Shown here piece by piece: positions 9,386 through 22,821 of a stretch of DNA of 35,007 nucleotides. A model generated the notes under the pieces. It was not told the DNA's origin, did not search any database, and saw only the letters and a program-made list of their open reading frames with translations. A program made the translations under genes and the position numbers. Positions within the stretch are counted from its first letter, which is position 1. Every line of letters starts with the position of its first letter. This DNA comes from Chara braunii. Its lineage: Eukaryota; Streptophyta; Charophyceae; Charales; Characeae. The stretch spans positions 1,065,094-1,100,100 of the forward strand of contig BFEA01000311.1 of assembly GCA_003427395.1 (NCBI GenBank), written 5' to 3'.

Positions 9386-9964
9386 GCCCAAGTTCCAAGA
9401 ATCTCACTCCACATTAATCACGGGCCCTGTGCCCAAGGCTTATATTTCCAATTGAAAACTATTGGTAATTTCAACCCAGCCTGTCATTTCCTGGCTTTTT
9501 GAAACAGAAAAAAACACTTCTGGAAAATCAAGCTTAGGAACTCGCCCCACTACTTGCTGCGGGCACAAAAGACAAGCTACGACGACATATCTTTCCATGC
9601 TGTAACACAAAATTCATTCTCAATCTGTGCACATTTTTTGAGTACGGGACCGAGGCCCTTAGCGAACACTTCCACTTCCGTCTCCCGCTTTTGCAACTCG
9701 GGCAACCTGATCGTGATTCCTTTTTGCTTTCGAGGTTACCTACACTATCTATACTCTTTATGAAAGAAACAGCAGGTCTCGCATGATGCTCCCACGAGAC
9801 CAGCCTCCCCGTGGCGGAAAAACAGGGACAAGGCACGCCCCCAAGGGAAACCAGGAAATTTGCAGTTTCGTTGCAGGCACAGCGCATGGTCCATCACAAG
9901 TACATAACAGTTCGTGTTGCAGTTTCTTTCGTTATTTCCTTTTCCAGTGAAAAAAAGCACACCG
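9386..9964. other. Unassigned sequence
   Basis: Nothing recognisable lies between the retroelement 3' palindromes and the first CT repeat block. Confidence 0.5.
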
Positions 9965-9977
9965 GATGCACCCTCGA

Positions 9978-9994
9978 GCAGCCGACTTTGTTCC

Positions 9995-10037
<43 letters not shown>

Positions 10038-10316
10038 GCAGCCGACTTTGTTCCATACCTCTCTCTCTCTCTCTCTCGAGCAGCCGACTTTTTTCCATAC
10101 CTCCCTCTCTCTCTCTCGCTCTCTCTCTCTCCCTCTGTGTGTGTGTGTGTGTGTGTGTGTTCTCAATTGTGTTGGCCACATTGTGTGGTCGATGGAGCCC
10201 AAGGGGACTCCCATGCATGGTGCAGACAGTACTGCGTGCGCAGACGCATGTTAGCAGGGGGAGAGGTGTGTGTGAGTAAGTGCCAGTGTGTGTGCGTGTG
10301 CGTGTGCGTGTGTGTG

Positions 10317-10366
<50 letters not shown>
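9978..10366. repeat. Compound microsatellite with three copies of a 21-bp spacer
   Basis: CT runs at 9999-10036, 10059-10077 and 10101-10134 each follow a copy of GCAGCCGACTTTGTTCCATA (starting 9978, 10038 and 10080). A GT run (10137-10160), a GTGTGC stretch (10285-10319) and a pure AG run (10321-10366) follow. The spacer repetition shows amplification of a spacer-plus-CT unit. Confidence 0.95.
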
Positions 10367-10368
<2 letters not shown>

Positions 10369-10676
10369 GGCAAGAATTGGGCAGGAAGGACGGGAACAAA
10401 ACAAAGAGATGCTGACATGGCATTGCAATTTGGCAGACAAGGACAAAACAAAAAGGCCCGATCCCCGCTCATCCACTAACACGTATCACAAATGCCAGGG
10501 AACAGGGTCGGAGGAGGAGGAGAGCAGGGACAGGGATGAAAGTGGGGAAGAAGGCAACAGGAAACACGAAGGAGCAGGGAAGGACGACGAGGGTGGAGGA
10601 AACAATAGCCCGCGAAGACAATCAACGGACCATCTGCGCCGAATGTGGTTCCGCATGTGTGGCAGCACATTCAAGG

Positions 10677-10694
10677 TTTTTTTTTTTTTTTTTT
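10677..10694. repeat. Poly-T tract
   Basis: A run of 18 T bases lies upstream of the first GCCTCGC-type MITE; it has no associated gene. Confidence 0.9.
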
Positions 10695-10760
10695 GTTAGT
10701 AACAACACAAGCCACGAGGAGAATCAAATAGACAGCGCATAGAAACACAAAGCAGACATA

Positions 10761-10882
10761 GGGCCTCGCCGCACTACTCTCGAAATGTGCAAAACGAGAG
10801 TGAAACTTCCGCTAGAACATGGAAAGATACACGTCCATGATTTTTGTCTTTTGTGCATTTCAAGAGTAGTGCAGCGAGGCCC
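10761..10882. mobile_element. MITE, GGGCCTCGC family, copy 1
   Basis: This is a 122-bp foldback element. The left end GGGCCTCGCCGCACTACTCT is inverted at the right end, and GGGCCTCGC/GCGAGGCCC is perfect. ATA flanks both sides (10758-10760 and 10883-10885), which fits a 3-bp target-site duplication. Three-bp duplications are typical of PIF/Harbinger-type transposons, but the superfamily is not proven. It carries no coding capacity. Confidence 0.85.
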
Positions 10883-10885
10883 ATA

Positions 10886-11895
10886 TGCGACTACAAAAGG
10901 CAATATTCCTCCTATTCCGGTGTGACCCACAACTACAGTCCCAAATCCGCAAAATGAAAACGAATCTCCCTCGAGAAGTCAAGAGAGAAGCCGCCACGCC
11001 ATTTTGTTGTCTTTAGCGTGTGTGGTGAGTGTTGGAGCGAGGCCCTTCGCCAGAACATAAGATTTGACTACGCTCTGTATAGAAACCGAACTCACACCAC
11101 AGTTGATTTGTCCTTTACGCCGAAGGAGTCAGAAACAAGGCAAAGAAACATGACAATCGACTGAAGCAAGATATAGACACTCCTCGCATTCGAATGGAGG
11201 GAGCTAAACTCGCCCTGGGAGACAGCAGAGAGATCATTAGAACACAAGGAAAAGACCAATCAACTTTATCACGTCAACCAAATCCATGCAAAGTTACGAC
11301 ACAGTTCAAGCAAAGCCACTTCGACAATGATCCAAGCGAAGATGTCCGCAATGAATAGAAAGTCGATAAAAAACTAAAACAGAGGTGGTAAACCCAAGAA
11401 TCCACCAACCGCGCCGCCATTGTCATTTGTGTTTGCAACTCCTCAATCCCCTCGAATAAAGAAGATGGGCTGAGCAGACGGCCTGATCTCCTGCCAGGCA
11501 AATCAACTACCCTGGACGGATAACCGGTTCCTGGCTAGTCTGAGACACAGCTCTCAATGCCCCCATCATCAGCGTGAACGCATACGTATATAAAAAAAAC
11601 GACACACAGACTAGCAAATACCAAACGCCACTTGCTTGCACTCTTTCAGTCATCCTTTCGAGGTCCACACTCGTCATAAATTGTCTTGGTGCATCGCTTC
11701 CAAAGAGAACAATCTTGTGCTGGAAGATGACGACCACGCATCTCCAGCACCAACACCAGCTGTTCACCCATGAGCGTTCATCATGTCATTCTCCCATGAC
11801 ATTTTTCCACATTCCCAGTCCCCACTTACCGTTCTCCTAATCTTAAACCAAACAGCCTTCCGTCCTCGCACAGCAGAAGGCCAGCCAGCCACCTG

Positions 11896-11896
<1 letters not shown>
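10886..11896. other. Unassigned sequence 3' of the GDI gene
   Basis: No gene or repeat family was identified. A lone GAGCGAGGCCC motif near 11037 recalls the MITE end but lacks a partner. Confidence 0.5.

Positions 11897-11940
<44 letters not shown>
11897..11940. repeat. CT microsatellite
   Basis: A pure CT dinucleotide run of 44 bases. Confidence 0.97.
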
Positions 11941-11944
<4 letters not shown>

Positions 11945-12297
11945 GCACCTCTCTCTAGCACACCAACAACCTCCTACCCCATCCAAACCCCCCCAATCCA
12001 CATCCCCCCTCTTCGGTTAGCCTCCACCATAGCACACCATCTTGCCAGAACCAAAAACAGGTGAGTGCTGTCCAAACAACCCTACCCACGTTGCCGTTGA
12101 GATGCAACATAAACAGATTCCAGCAAATGAGAAAACGCCACGAGTCACTGGCTTTGGCTTAACGCCTTACACCGCTCACAAAAGAATCAAATGTCGGTTT
12201 AACAGGTTAAAAAGAAAAACGGAAACGAATAAAAAAAACAGAATGAATCCATGAGGGCCTTATCCATCACCCGCATCTCCTCGGAGGCAGATGCTTA

Positions 12298-12351
12298 TCA
12301 CTCATCAGCAGCACTTGCTGCACTGAGGTCCTTCTCACTCAGATCGAGCTC
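12298..12351 (-). CDS. GDI: GDI exon 14 (last) with stop
   Basis: [17 protein letters not shown] then TGA at 12300-12298. The acceptor is TGCAG. The acidic [14 protein letters not shown] tail is the plant-like C-terminus of GDI and follows ITGK, as in the family. Confidence 0.93.
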   Translation of the reverse strand, partial: ELDLSEKDLSAASAADE

Positions 12352-12476
12352 CTGCACACAACCACCAAAACCACATGTCAGAGCATACTCACACAAGTGG
12401 TTCAGAGACCCATCATGTACAAATTTGTAGCGATTTCTTTGCCCCGAAGATATCACACACCGAAGGATTCATAGAC

Positions 12477-12533
<57 letters not shown>

Positions 12534-12591
12534 AACACGCAAACACACACTCACACTCACGCACACACACACACACACACACGCAAACACA

Positions 12592-12628
<37 letters not shown>

Positions 12629-13425
12629 AAATGTGGATCACTTCTCAGGACATTTCAGAATCTAGTCAAAAAAGGGCAAAATATGCAGACTCTCAAACCA
12701 TGAGTACGGCACAGGACACGAATACTTGGTAGAGGACTTTATCCTTTATTTTTTGGTCGAGGACTTTATCCTTTATTCGAGTTCCGTAAGGTACTTGAGC
12801 AGGCAACCTCCAACTTCCCATCTGCTGCCCCGACAGCTTCTGACTTTGAAACAACTGCCCACTGTGGAGCACTGTCCTCATTATCATGACAGCCTTCGCA
12901 ACAACAAACGCACCAGTTCCACACCCTTACCCGCAGGCCCCCACTGGAAAATTGATCATGCTTGGTACCAGCCTGTCCACTTTACAATGGTGTAACACAA
13001 GTTTCCCTACCCTGTGTCTGAATGGTAGGCAACTAGTTGTGCACTCGAACACGGATGGCTACAACATTGCCCTTCTACTCTGCTCCCCTCATAACCACTC
13101 TGTTAAGACCACATCCCAGACCTTCTCAAGATCATTGGAACGCTGTGCAGATCGTGGAAATGTTCTGCAAGCACACGCAGAAAACGCACATCCCAGCGTC
13201 ACTCCACCCTCGCTCAACTACTCTCGACATTCAACAGGTATCTGGACTGCCACATGGAGCTGATACATCTGGACTGATCGAACTTTTTGAATGTCCAGGG
13301 ACAATGGCTATGTCCAGATACACTTTGCATCTTGTGAAGCGGATCGAGCGACCCGGAAGTTGGAATTGTACATTCACACACTACAAAATTATCATACCTC
13401 GTCACACACACACACACAAACACAC

Positions 13426-13463
<38 letters not shown>

Positions 13464-15580
13464 TCACCATACTGAAAGATGAGCAAAACACGCGGTGTCC
13501 TGTCGGTGTAATTTTGAGGAGCACATGCTTACCTTGCCCGTGATGCGAGTGTACAGGTCCAGCACGTCATGCACGGTTGTCTCGAAGTGGGTTGTGGGGT
13601 CGTAGCTCTGCACAGTTGGACAGACAAGTTCAAAGCGCCATTTTCAGAACCATCAACCACACAACAAACTGACCTCGTACTTCATCTGTAAGATTGCAAG
13701 CGAATCGGTTTTTCTTCAGCAGTGCATTTGCCAGAGTTCACCCGGAAGGCATTTTCCAATAGCTTACACTCGACAATATAAAGCATGGCACAACATCCTC
13801 CTCGTGACGGGACAGACTGGAATTCGACAATACATCCAATGCACGAAGCAATCAGGCATTGATTGCTCATCATCCTCGTGATGGCCATCTCGAGCATGGT
13901 TAAACCACCAGTACATGGCCCCAGGCAACCGGCGAACCTGTTTTGAGCCTGTCCCCTAAAATATAGCAGGCCGTGCGCTGTAGACCAAATGAATCGACCG
14001 GCCTCTGAAAGAGGTCCGCAGCCAATAGCTGGCACGTACTGCTGCTTAAACCACCAGTACATGGCCCAGGCATCCGGAGAACCTGTTTTGAGCCTCTCCC
14101 CTAAAATTTAGCAGGCCGTGTGCTGTAGATCAAATGAATCGGCGGTGACAGGCCTCCGAAAGGGGTCCGCAGCCAATAGCTTGCACGTACTTGTGCTTTA
14201 GAATGGCTACTTGACCACAGCTGAAAGGCCCATACCAAACACTACATCCCACTGAAGTTTTCCAGACTTTTTTACCATCTCATACATCAGGAGGAGATGG
14301 AGAATCGGTCGAGCCCGGTTGGCACACCCATGAACTGTTGAAATGCAGACATGAGTTCGAGTCCATGTGGAGCCAGATGTGAGAATCGGTATGAAAGGCA
14401 AGCAGGCAGTAAATGCAGCTCTTTTTCTCAAGTGTTTCCCATATCAGACAGCAGGAGGAGGAGAATCTGTACGACAGGAGCTAATTCAAAGATGACCAAG
14501 TAAAAACGCACATTTCTGCAAACATACACCTACTCAGACTTTCAGCCATAATCATACTGATTAGGAAATGAATTCAGTTCAATTCACTATTAACGACTAC
14601 TTAGAAAGAACATTTCCGTCCTTCGGCACATCCGTTAAAATTGGAACAAAAGATCATTTCCGTCCTTCAGCACATCCGTTGAAATTGGAACGATACAGAG
14701 AAGATCAGCATGGCCCCTGCACAGGGATGACACGTATAAATCAAGAAATGGTCCAAATAATAGTTAAATAAATATTAAAAACAAAATCTCTGAAAAAAAA
14801 CGGGAGGGGGGCAGCGGCAGTGGAAAGGAGAGAAGGAAAAGAAGGGAGAGGAGAAAGAGAGGAGAAAGAGAAAGGAAAGCAAGAACATTCTTTATTTACG
14901 GACGACTCTTCATTTCAGCGACTGCAGTAGCCGTTGCTGACTGATAGCAGGCAGGCCAACAAAACAAAGGATGAACAAACCTTGGAAATGAAGCACTTGT
15001 CCTGGCTTCCATCCGCAATGGGTTCATATCTCAGGAAAGAGTCGTAGAAGATCGTGTCCACCGGCCCAAGGAGGTTGACGCCCGGTTGGAGCTCCTTCAT
15101 GGGATCATCCTGTAATAAAATGTCACAAGGCACGCCCGCAAGTCCTCCGGTCAGACGGCATAGACAAATCAGTCGGTCCTCCCACACATAACAGACCATA
15201 AACTCTGTGACAAACCATTGCCAACCAGAGTCGAGGGCAGACACACGCCATAGAAAAAGAAAGACGAAGCACACCCGAAAACAACGAGAGGTGCTCGCTT
15301 CACCATTGGCCTCCATCCAGTGCGAGTGCCTCCAGCCCCGCTGAGAAGGATGAACAACAAGAAAAAGGGCAACAACACCAACAACAGCAGCAGCGTATTT
15401 GCTCACGAGATTCCAAGGAAAGACAACAGGAATCCAGAGCTCGACGGGCAATACAGCAAGAAGGAAGAAGGGGCACCAGCGCACAGCACATCACCACGGC
15501 CTGTTCCACAGAGCGTCAGGACCAGGGATTTCCTAGGGTCTAGAATTTAAGCAGGCAGTTCGCCTACTGCCTGGCGGGGT

Positions 15581-15620
<40 letters not shown>

Positions 15621-18600
15621 GGGCTTATGGTCTAATTTTGTGATTGTTTCTTTCAACGAGGTAGCCATTAGGGGGTGGCACCAACAGCCTGGCACCCTAC
15701 TTCCGCCCGGGTACAAGCGCAGGTGCCCATCGGGTCATGACCCCCACACATGGTTCACGCTGCGTTTGATGCCCCTGCTAATCTCCCCTTCGATACGTTC
15801 GGTGCGTTTGATGCCCAGCTAATCCCGCCTTCGATATGTTCCGGCCTTAAGATCATTTATGAGGTCTTAAGTCATCACTCAACCACACAGGCATTCAGAT
15901 TCTGCGCGCCCATCAACCAGACCACGTTAGAATACAGACTACTGGATTATCAGGCTCTCCTGTGAGGATGTCCTCTGCAGCAAACTCGTCAGAGATCCCA
16001 TTCAAACAACAAACAAGCCATGATAAGGAGAACAGACACTTACCATCTCAGACTCTGTTGAGACGAAGGCGATGTACTTTCCCTTTGCCGCGACATTGTG
16101 GGTGTACGAGCAACAGAAGACATACCTGTCACAAAGACACAGCACAGCACACATGCTAAGCAAAACCAGACTACGCTCAAGAAGCACAACCAGCCAACAT
16201 TCCAAAAGTACAGCATGAACATTGAAGACAGTGGGACGATGACAGCTGACCTGCAAAATTGTGACGACAACAACAACAATCACCACAAATGGCCGCAGGC
16301 ATGTAGGCAACCTCGTTTCTTAAGCCACCAGTGCCTCCGAGCCTCTTTTTTACGAGGCGGAGTGGAGCTGTTCACCAAGCTTTGCCTAGGTGCCAGGACA
16401 ACCTTTTTTCTTTCCTTTTGGCTGCCGTCGCCATTTTGGTCCAGCAGCGCCTTGCCTCCGGAAAAGGCAGTGTAGGTTATACTCACGAATTAGCCTTCCA
16501 CTCTGAAAGGGAGTTTAAACACACCTTTACAGGTTATGTTCACAAATTGGATTTCCCCTCTCGATTGAGATCTACAGACTCGAAAAACTAGTTTTACCAC
16601 ATTGCCTACTTTATTACCTTCAATTCTTTTTTGTATGGTAGTAGAGGTTTAAACCCGACTCTTCTCGACAGAAGTACCTGTAGATGTGGCGGTGTTCAAA
16701 CAAACAACTTCCCATCCTATGCCGCATTCCACCGATTCATCGCCGCCACCTGAACAGGTACCAAGGCTCTTCCCACCCTAATCCCATTCGCTCTTCCACT
16801 TCCCTCCACCGATTTAAGGCCGCCACCTGAACATGTACCAAGGCTCTTCCCACCCTAATCCCATTCGCTCTTCCCTCTCCCTCTGCAGATTACGAATCCA
16901 CAAAGGACAGGTACCTTAGCCATGCGAGACAGGAGTCACCAAGGCCAATGCTGCATTCCGGATTATCCTAACGATTATGCTGGATGGAATGTACTGAGTG
17001 GCTTTGGCTCTTTTCTGTTTTCTTTCTTTTTTTCTTGGGAAAAACAAAACACAACGCCCCTCCTATTCCGGGGGGCGGTTGCTCCCATCCTTGGAACAGA
17101 TTTTCGGCAGTGGTCTTTGTGACTGGGCCCTGCTCTCCAATGACAAGACTAGCAATCTAACTGAAGAGCCAGGGCAGCAAAAAGATTCAGACCAGACACT
17201 TCCAAGCAGCAAAAAGATTCAGACCAGACACTTCCAAGCAGCAAAAAGATTCAGACCAGACACTCCACTAACAAGACCTACACTTCTTTGAGGAACTCAA
17301 CAATACATCAACAGTCAGTCCGGCCAGATGGGAATCGCACTCACATATCTGACTTCCGGTTCAGCTGCTTCTGCGGCAAGATGATCTGGACGGAGTGAGA
17401 GTCGCTTGTGTTCGGAATCGGGTGGCTCATGATGGCGATTGCTCTCACCACCTTCCCAACAACTTTCACCTGAAGCAGCAGCGCGAGCATCAAAGCGATT
17501 CACCCCATGTTAAGGTCATCTTTAGAAGCTCAGCAACTTTGTCCCACCTTACAAAGAAAACAACAAGCTCACTACAGAAACAGTCTGGCATGCATAAAGC
17601 AGACATTCACAAAAAACTCAACAATTTCGCTGAACAAATGCCAACGCAACTTCACCATAGACAGAATAAACTCGACAATGTCGCCGAACAGATGTCAAGG
17701 CAACTTCACCATAGACAGAAATGGTCCCATGCATGCAGTTATAAACGCATGCACAAATTTTCATCACATGCCAAGATATAATTATACGAAAACTTCCACC
17801 ACCACGCAAAAATCTCTCCTTACATGCAAAGATATAACTGACATGCAAAAATTAACGTGTGGACCTCACTAATGCACCAACTTCCCCCCCCCACAAAAAA
17901 AAAAAAAAAAAAAAACCTTAACCACCTACCACTACGCATCATCCTTTATAACTTCCACGAAGACAGAAAAGCCTGGCCTGTGAACGCTGGACCGTTTTCT
18001 CATGCCAGTTCAGGATTCCCATCTTCTCTCCAAAGCAGTTTTACTACTCCTTTGGGACAGTCCGGGCACAACTTCCACATTTTGAGCCAGTACTTGGCCC
18101 AGCTATCGGCCAACGAAAAAAAAAGAGTCGAAACGTTTCTAGTTGGATGATTTTGGGCGCTCCTGTAGTGGTCCGTACAGTTCCTAAACTCGTGCCGCGG
18201 TAACGGGCACGACTTTAGGACGTACCGGTGGTTTAAATGCCTTAAGGGGTATTACAAGTGACGGAATCCACTTCACACAGACATCCGCCAACAAAAACTG
18301 GCGGGAATCCGGTCAGCCCTGACAATTTGGGTTAAAAAAAATGTCGAAATTGCGGCCAAGAACATCGACATTAAATGCCTGGAAGGTCTATTACAAGTCA
18401 CGTACTCCACTTCACAATGACATCTGCCAACAACAATTTGCGTTCGGAAAATGCCAAAATTGCAGCCGGGAACGTCGAAGTTAAATGCCCAAAGCCGGCC
18501 GTATACAAGTCACGGACTCCGCTTACCACTGACATGTGCCAACACAGAGAATCAAAAGACAAATCTCTCCTCAAGAACCATCAGCTTGGACCCAATCCAT

Positions 18601-21600
18601 TACCATCTGCACCCAAATTCAACACCCCGTCATTATACCTGTATCTGGACTGAAAGGTGCACAAAATACAGCTTTAATGACCGGGGATTGTATTCAGCCG
18701 AAGACGGTAGTTCTGCATCCCTGCCCAGGGCACAACATTATACCTGTAATGGAAGCACATAATACAACACCAGCAGAGATGGGCACTACCTTCTGCACGA
18801 CACCCCAACACTGACACTCGCCAACACACAGAATCAAGCCAGACCTTTCCGGTCGAGCAAGCCTCCACAAAAAACAATATTTCCTGAAAAAGACCATCGA
18901 AACGCCATGGAAGGGGAGATGAAACACCGGCAGGGATGGCCACTACCTTCTCCACAAGCTAAACTACCTTGCCTACGGGCATTCCACTACCAAAATGAGG
19001 TCATCTGTCTCCGTTAAGCCTACACTTCGCAGCCAAAGTAGCCATCAAATGATCAAATACCTTCTCAGTGAAGTAGCTGGGGTCTCCAACAACAGCTTTC
19101 GTGAACTTTGCCGTCTCCCCCTGTGACGTCACTCCAACCGCAACGCCATTCTCAAATTCCACCTGCACGCAAAAAGGAACAAAACCAAAGGGCACAAAAC
19201 CAATTCCGTCACGCTTTCATGCAGCAAAAGAACATTACACGTACCCAAACAGTGTGCTAGATAACAGACAACACCAAGCGAGACACCATTAACACATACA
19301 AACCCCCGCCACAAAAGGGAGTGGCAGCGGGATCTCAGCTGGATCTCGATCGCGGCACAACTGCTTACATGTCTGAAATTCTCTGAATCCAAAGCTTTAC
19401 GCCCAAACGTGCACACATACTAAATACGTCAACAAAGCAAGCGCAATGCAGAACCTCTATAATATATCCGAAGCTTAAAAGTCCAAAACAAGACCAAACA
19501 ACAGCACGACGAAGCACTATGCACTGATGTTTGCTATTTCAGATCAAGCTGCCCATAAGAGAAATGTAGATGTTTTAAAATTAAAGCACTACCTTTTCCC
19601 ATGCCGGCCTCGGCGGGTGGGGCCTCCAATCTTTAGGAGGCCGATGCACAACGACGGCCGCCAATGAGATTTACCAACAGCGCCCGTCGTTCAGCCCAGC
19701 CCCCGTTTTTTTCCGAGTACGCTATGTTCCCGTTTTCCCAACACCAGCAAAGGCAGTGGTGGTTTGGGAACAGAACAGAAAAAAGAAAAAAAGAAAAAAA
19801 GCCTAGATTTTTAGAATTCACATCAGTGACCCTCAGGACTCCACACTGTTCAGTCCCCACACATTGGTCAAGGCCTAGCAAATGCCGTGTCCCCAGGCCA
19901 ACAGAGAATTTACAACCAGACCAGTTCCCTTCGCACCCCAGACAAACACCGCACTTGTGGAGCAAGCAAGTGAAGACGAGCAGGATATTAATATAACATT
20001 CCAAATCACCCGCTTCTGAAAGAGTTTTCCGTAATTGTACTGCAATCGAACGCTTCTGAACAGGTACTACTCGGCTTCCGATCCGTACATGAGACTTCCC
20101 CATCCTACGGTTAACATAATCTACAAGCGCCATTTGATTGATTTAGTAACAGTGATGGCCTGATTGATACCAAGAATGTAGACATACCTTGCACTCTGGC
20201 TTAGAGAGCATGTACGTTCCACCATAGACAGCACTCAAGCGAGCAAATGCCTGAAACACATCACCACCACCACACGCCAACACGACACTGAGTCCAAAAG
20301 ACAGAAAACAGTTTGTAACCGCATACACAGCACACTAAAAACCTGCGGCTGACAGAACGGCCTAGGAGAGGCGGACGCTTGAATTCCCAATCCGGGGGCC
20401 AACATGTATGACCACAGGCATGTGAACAACATCCACTTCAAGCATAAACAAAATGAACACAAAACGGAAGCGATCCGGACACCTGAGAAGTCCAATCCAT
20501 CAAATGGAACACGCCATCCGTGAATACCTCAGGTCAAAACACCCAAAAAACAGTGCTGGCAAAATATGTTTACACACAAAAACGCCAATAAAAGGGGGAT
20601 ACGCTACAATCAGGTAGACAGACCTTTAACATCTGGCATAGGTAACTGCAAGAAATGAACTCAGCAAGTCTCTCCTCTGCTCACTCACCTGCGGCAGTTC
20701 TCCGAGCCCATACAGAGGATAGATGTACGGCGACCCGCCTCCAAAACGTGCGAGTGACTCTGCATACAGCTGCAAGACACAATGCAACACGACGGTATTA
20801 CTTGCCGTAGCCACGATAGCACTCTCAAAACACTCAGCACAAAAGCGCATCCAATCCACAAGATAAAGATCGTCAAAGGTTTCAGAATCTTTTTGGAGGC
20901 TTCCAAAGATGCCTAGGTCCTACTCACGCTAGGGCCTTTTATGGTTAAAAAAACAGCTAGAATGTGATGGTTGGGCCAGTCGCACGAGGCAGGGAAAGCG
21001 GCAAAGGGTGTATCAAATGTCAGCGGCCTCTCCGGCCACGAGGAAGGGCATTTTGTGCTACAACCTCTGGAGGTGGTGGTAGCAATTTCTTTTTTTCAGT
21101 TCGAGAGTTCGTGAAAGGAAATTTGAAACCTACTTCGTCGAAAAGAAAGAAAGGGCTAAAAAATTTGCGGCTCGCGCTGTGTGACCACACAAGGCACCAT
21201 TTTGGCAATTGCCAGAAAGTCCAGCTCATGTCGTTTGTGATTCGCTGCCCCCATGTGACCGGGCGGGGTGGCATTCCAGCGAAATCGAGATGGCAAAATT
21301 CACAGATTTTGCTGCTATGCCACCGATGTGTGAGCACACCCTACGTACCTCAGCTTTCGAAACAAACAACTACATTGGAATCCTCCGCTAGACTGAAAAG
21401 ATTTGAAACCTTTGCATTTCCGTATCAAAAACCAATGCCGTGGCCATAACTCGACACCTTACCGTATCAAAAACCAATGCCCTGGTTTTTGCGTGTAAGG
21501 GAGTACTCAAACTAGCACAATCTTAAACGTGCCTGGCCGCATTCACAGCCGGACCTGCATTGCATCACGCCACAATTCCGTGCAGAAATAAATAAAAAAA

Positions 21601-22732
21601 AGTGCTACCGTGAGAATGCCCTCAGAGATCCACAAGCTACTCTGCAACTTCACAAGAAGATGCACACAGATTCCATCCATACCTCCTACCCACAAGGACT
21701 AACCCCTCCCATAAATCCCCATTTACTAACCCCTTCCACTAATCCCCAATTAATGACCCCTGCCATTAAAAAGCTGATTAAACCCCATGTACCTGCTCAA
21801 ACAGCGAGAATATTTACATCGAAGCAAAGCACTCACTACACTACACTACCACTTTGCGTGCGCTTTGTTACTCCAGCTTTATAAAGTCGGATTTTTTTAT
21901 ATGAACTGTGTACAACTGCTTGGGCACTTGGCACATCTGGTTTTTTCGATACGTTTGTAATGAATGCTGTCTCAAAAGGTCACATTTATCTTAAACCACC
22001 AGTAGATGCCATCCATCGGCCACAGGCCCCTTCCGAAGACCGTGGGGCGTGAGCCTCCAGAGTCTTAGCAGAGGCTCAATTGGACTCTCAACTTGGTTAG
22101 GGGCCACGTACTGGTGCTTTAAACAAATCAATCATAGGGGCAACCGGGGGGCGTGATCCTCCAGAACTTTAGCAGAGGGCCCTTCCGGATACACGTGCAC
22201 AGACATGCAAACGCACGCACGCACAAAAGCACCCACCTTTATTCTCTTCACTGTGTCCAGAGCTGGCTCGTCCAAAAACGAATTATCTCTGTGCAGCGCA
22301 AGAGCATGGCCAATAAACTCGATCGTATTCTCCTCCAATCCATATTTCCTGACAGACACAACAACGTCACACTCGCAATAAGCAGAAAGATCCTCAAGCA
22401 AAAGAAGAAAAGGAAAGGAAAGCAAGCTAGGAAACCAAAGGAAACAAACGACCCAAACAAACGACCCAACATTGTATGCTCTATCCCCTCATTTTGCTTG
22501 CACTCAAGTCATTGCGTCATCAAGCAACATCTGGCGTTGCCAGCATTTCACTTGCCTCGTGAAGCCCTTGACTATTTGCACTTCCGCCCTGTCAGAACAA
22601 CAGACCCACCCTCGCTCACCTCCCCCCCAACAAAATCGGCCAAACACCAACCCACCTTCGCCAGACCAGAAGAAACAGCACTCGCACAAGCCATCAAATA
22701 TTAGGACACGCTCTGCCTCCCAGGCCCCCGAG

Positions 22733-22821
<89 letters not shown>

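Noticed and set aside
9745-10482. 245-codon minus-strand ORF and several overlapping plus-strand ORFs
   Set aside because: They run through CT, GT and AG microsatellites, giving Ser-Leu, Arg-Glu or Cys-Val repeats; no conserved domain.
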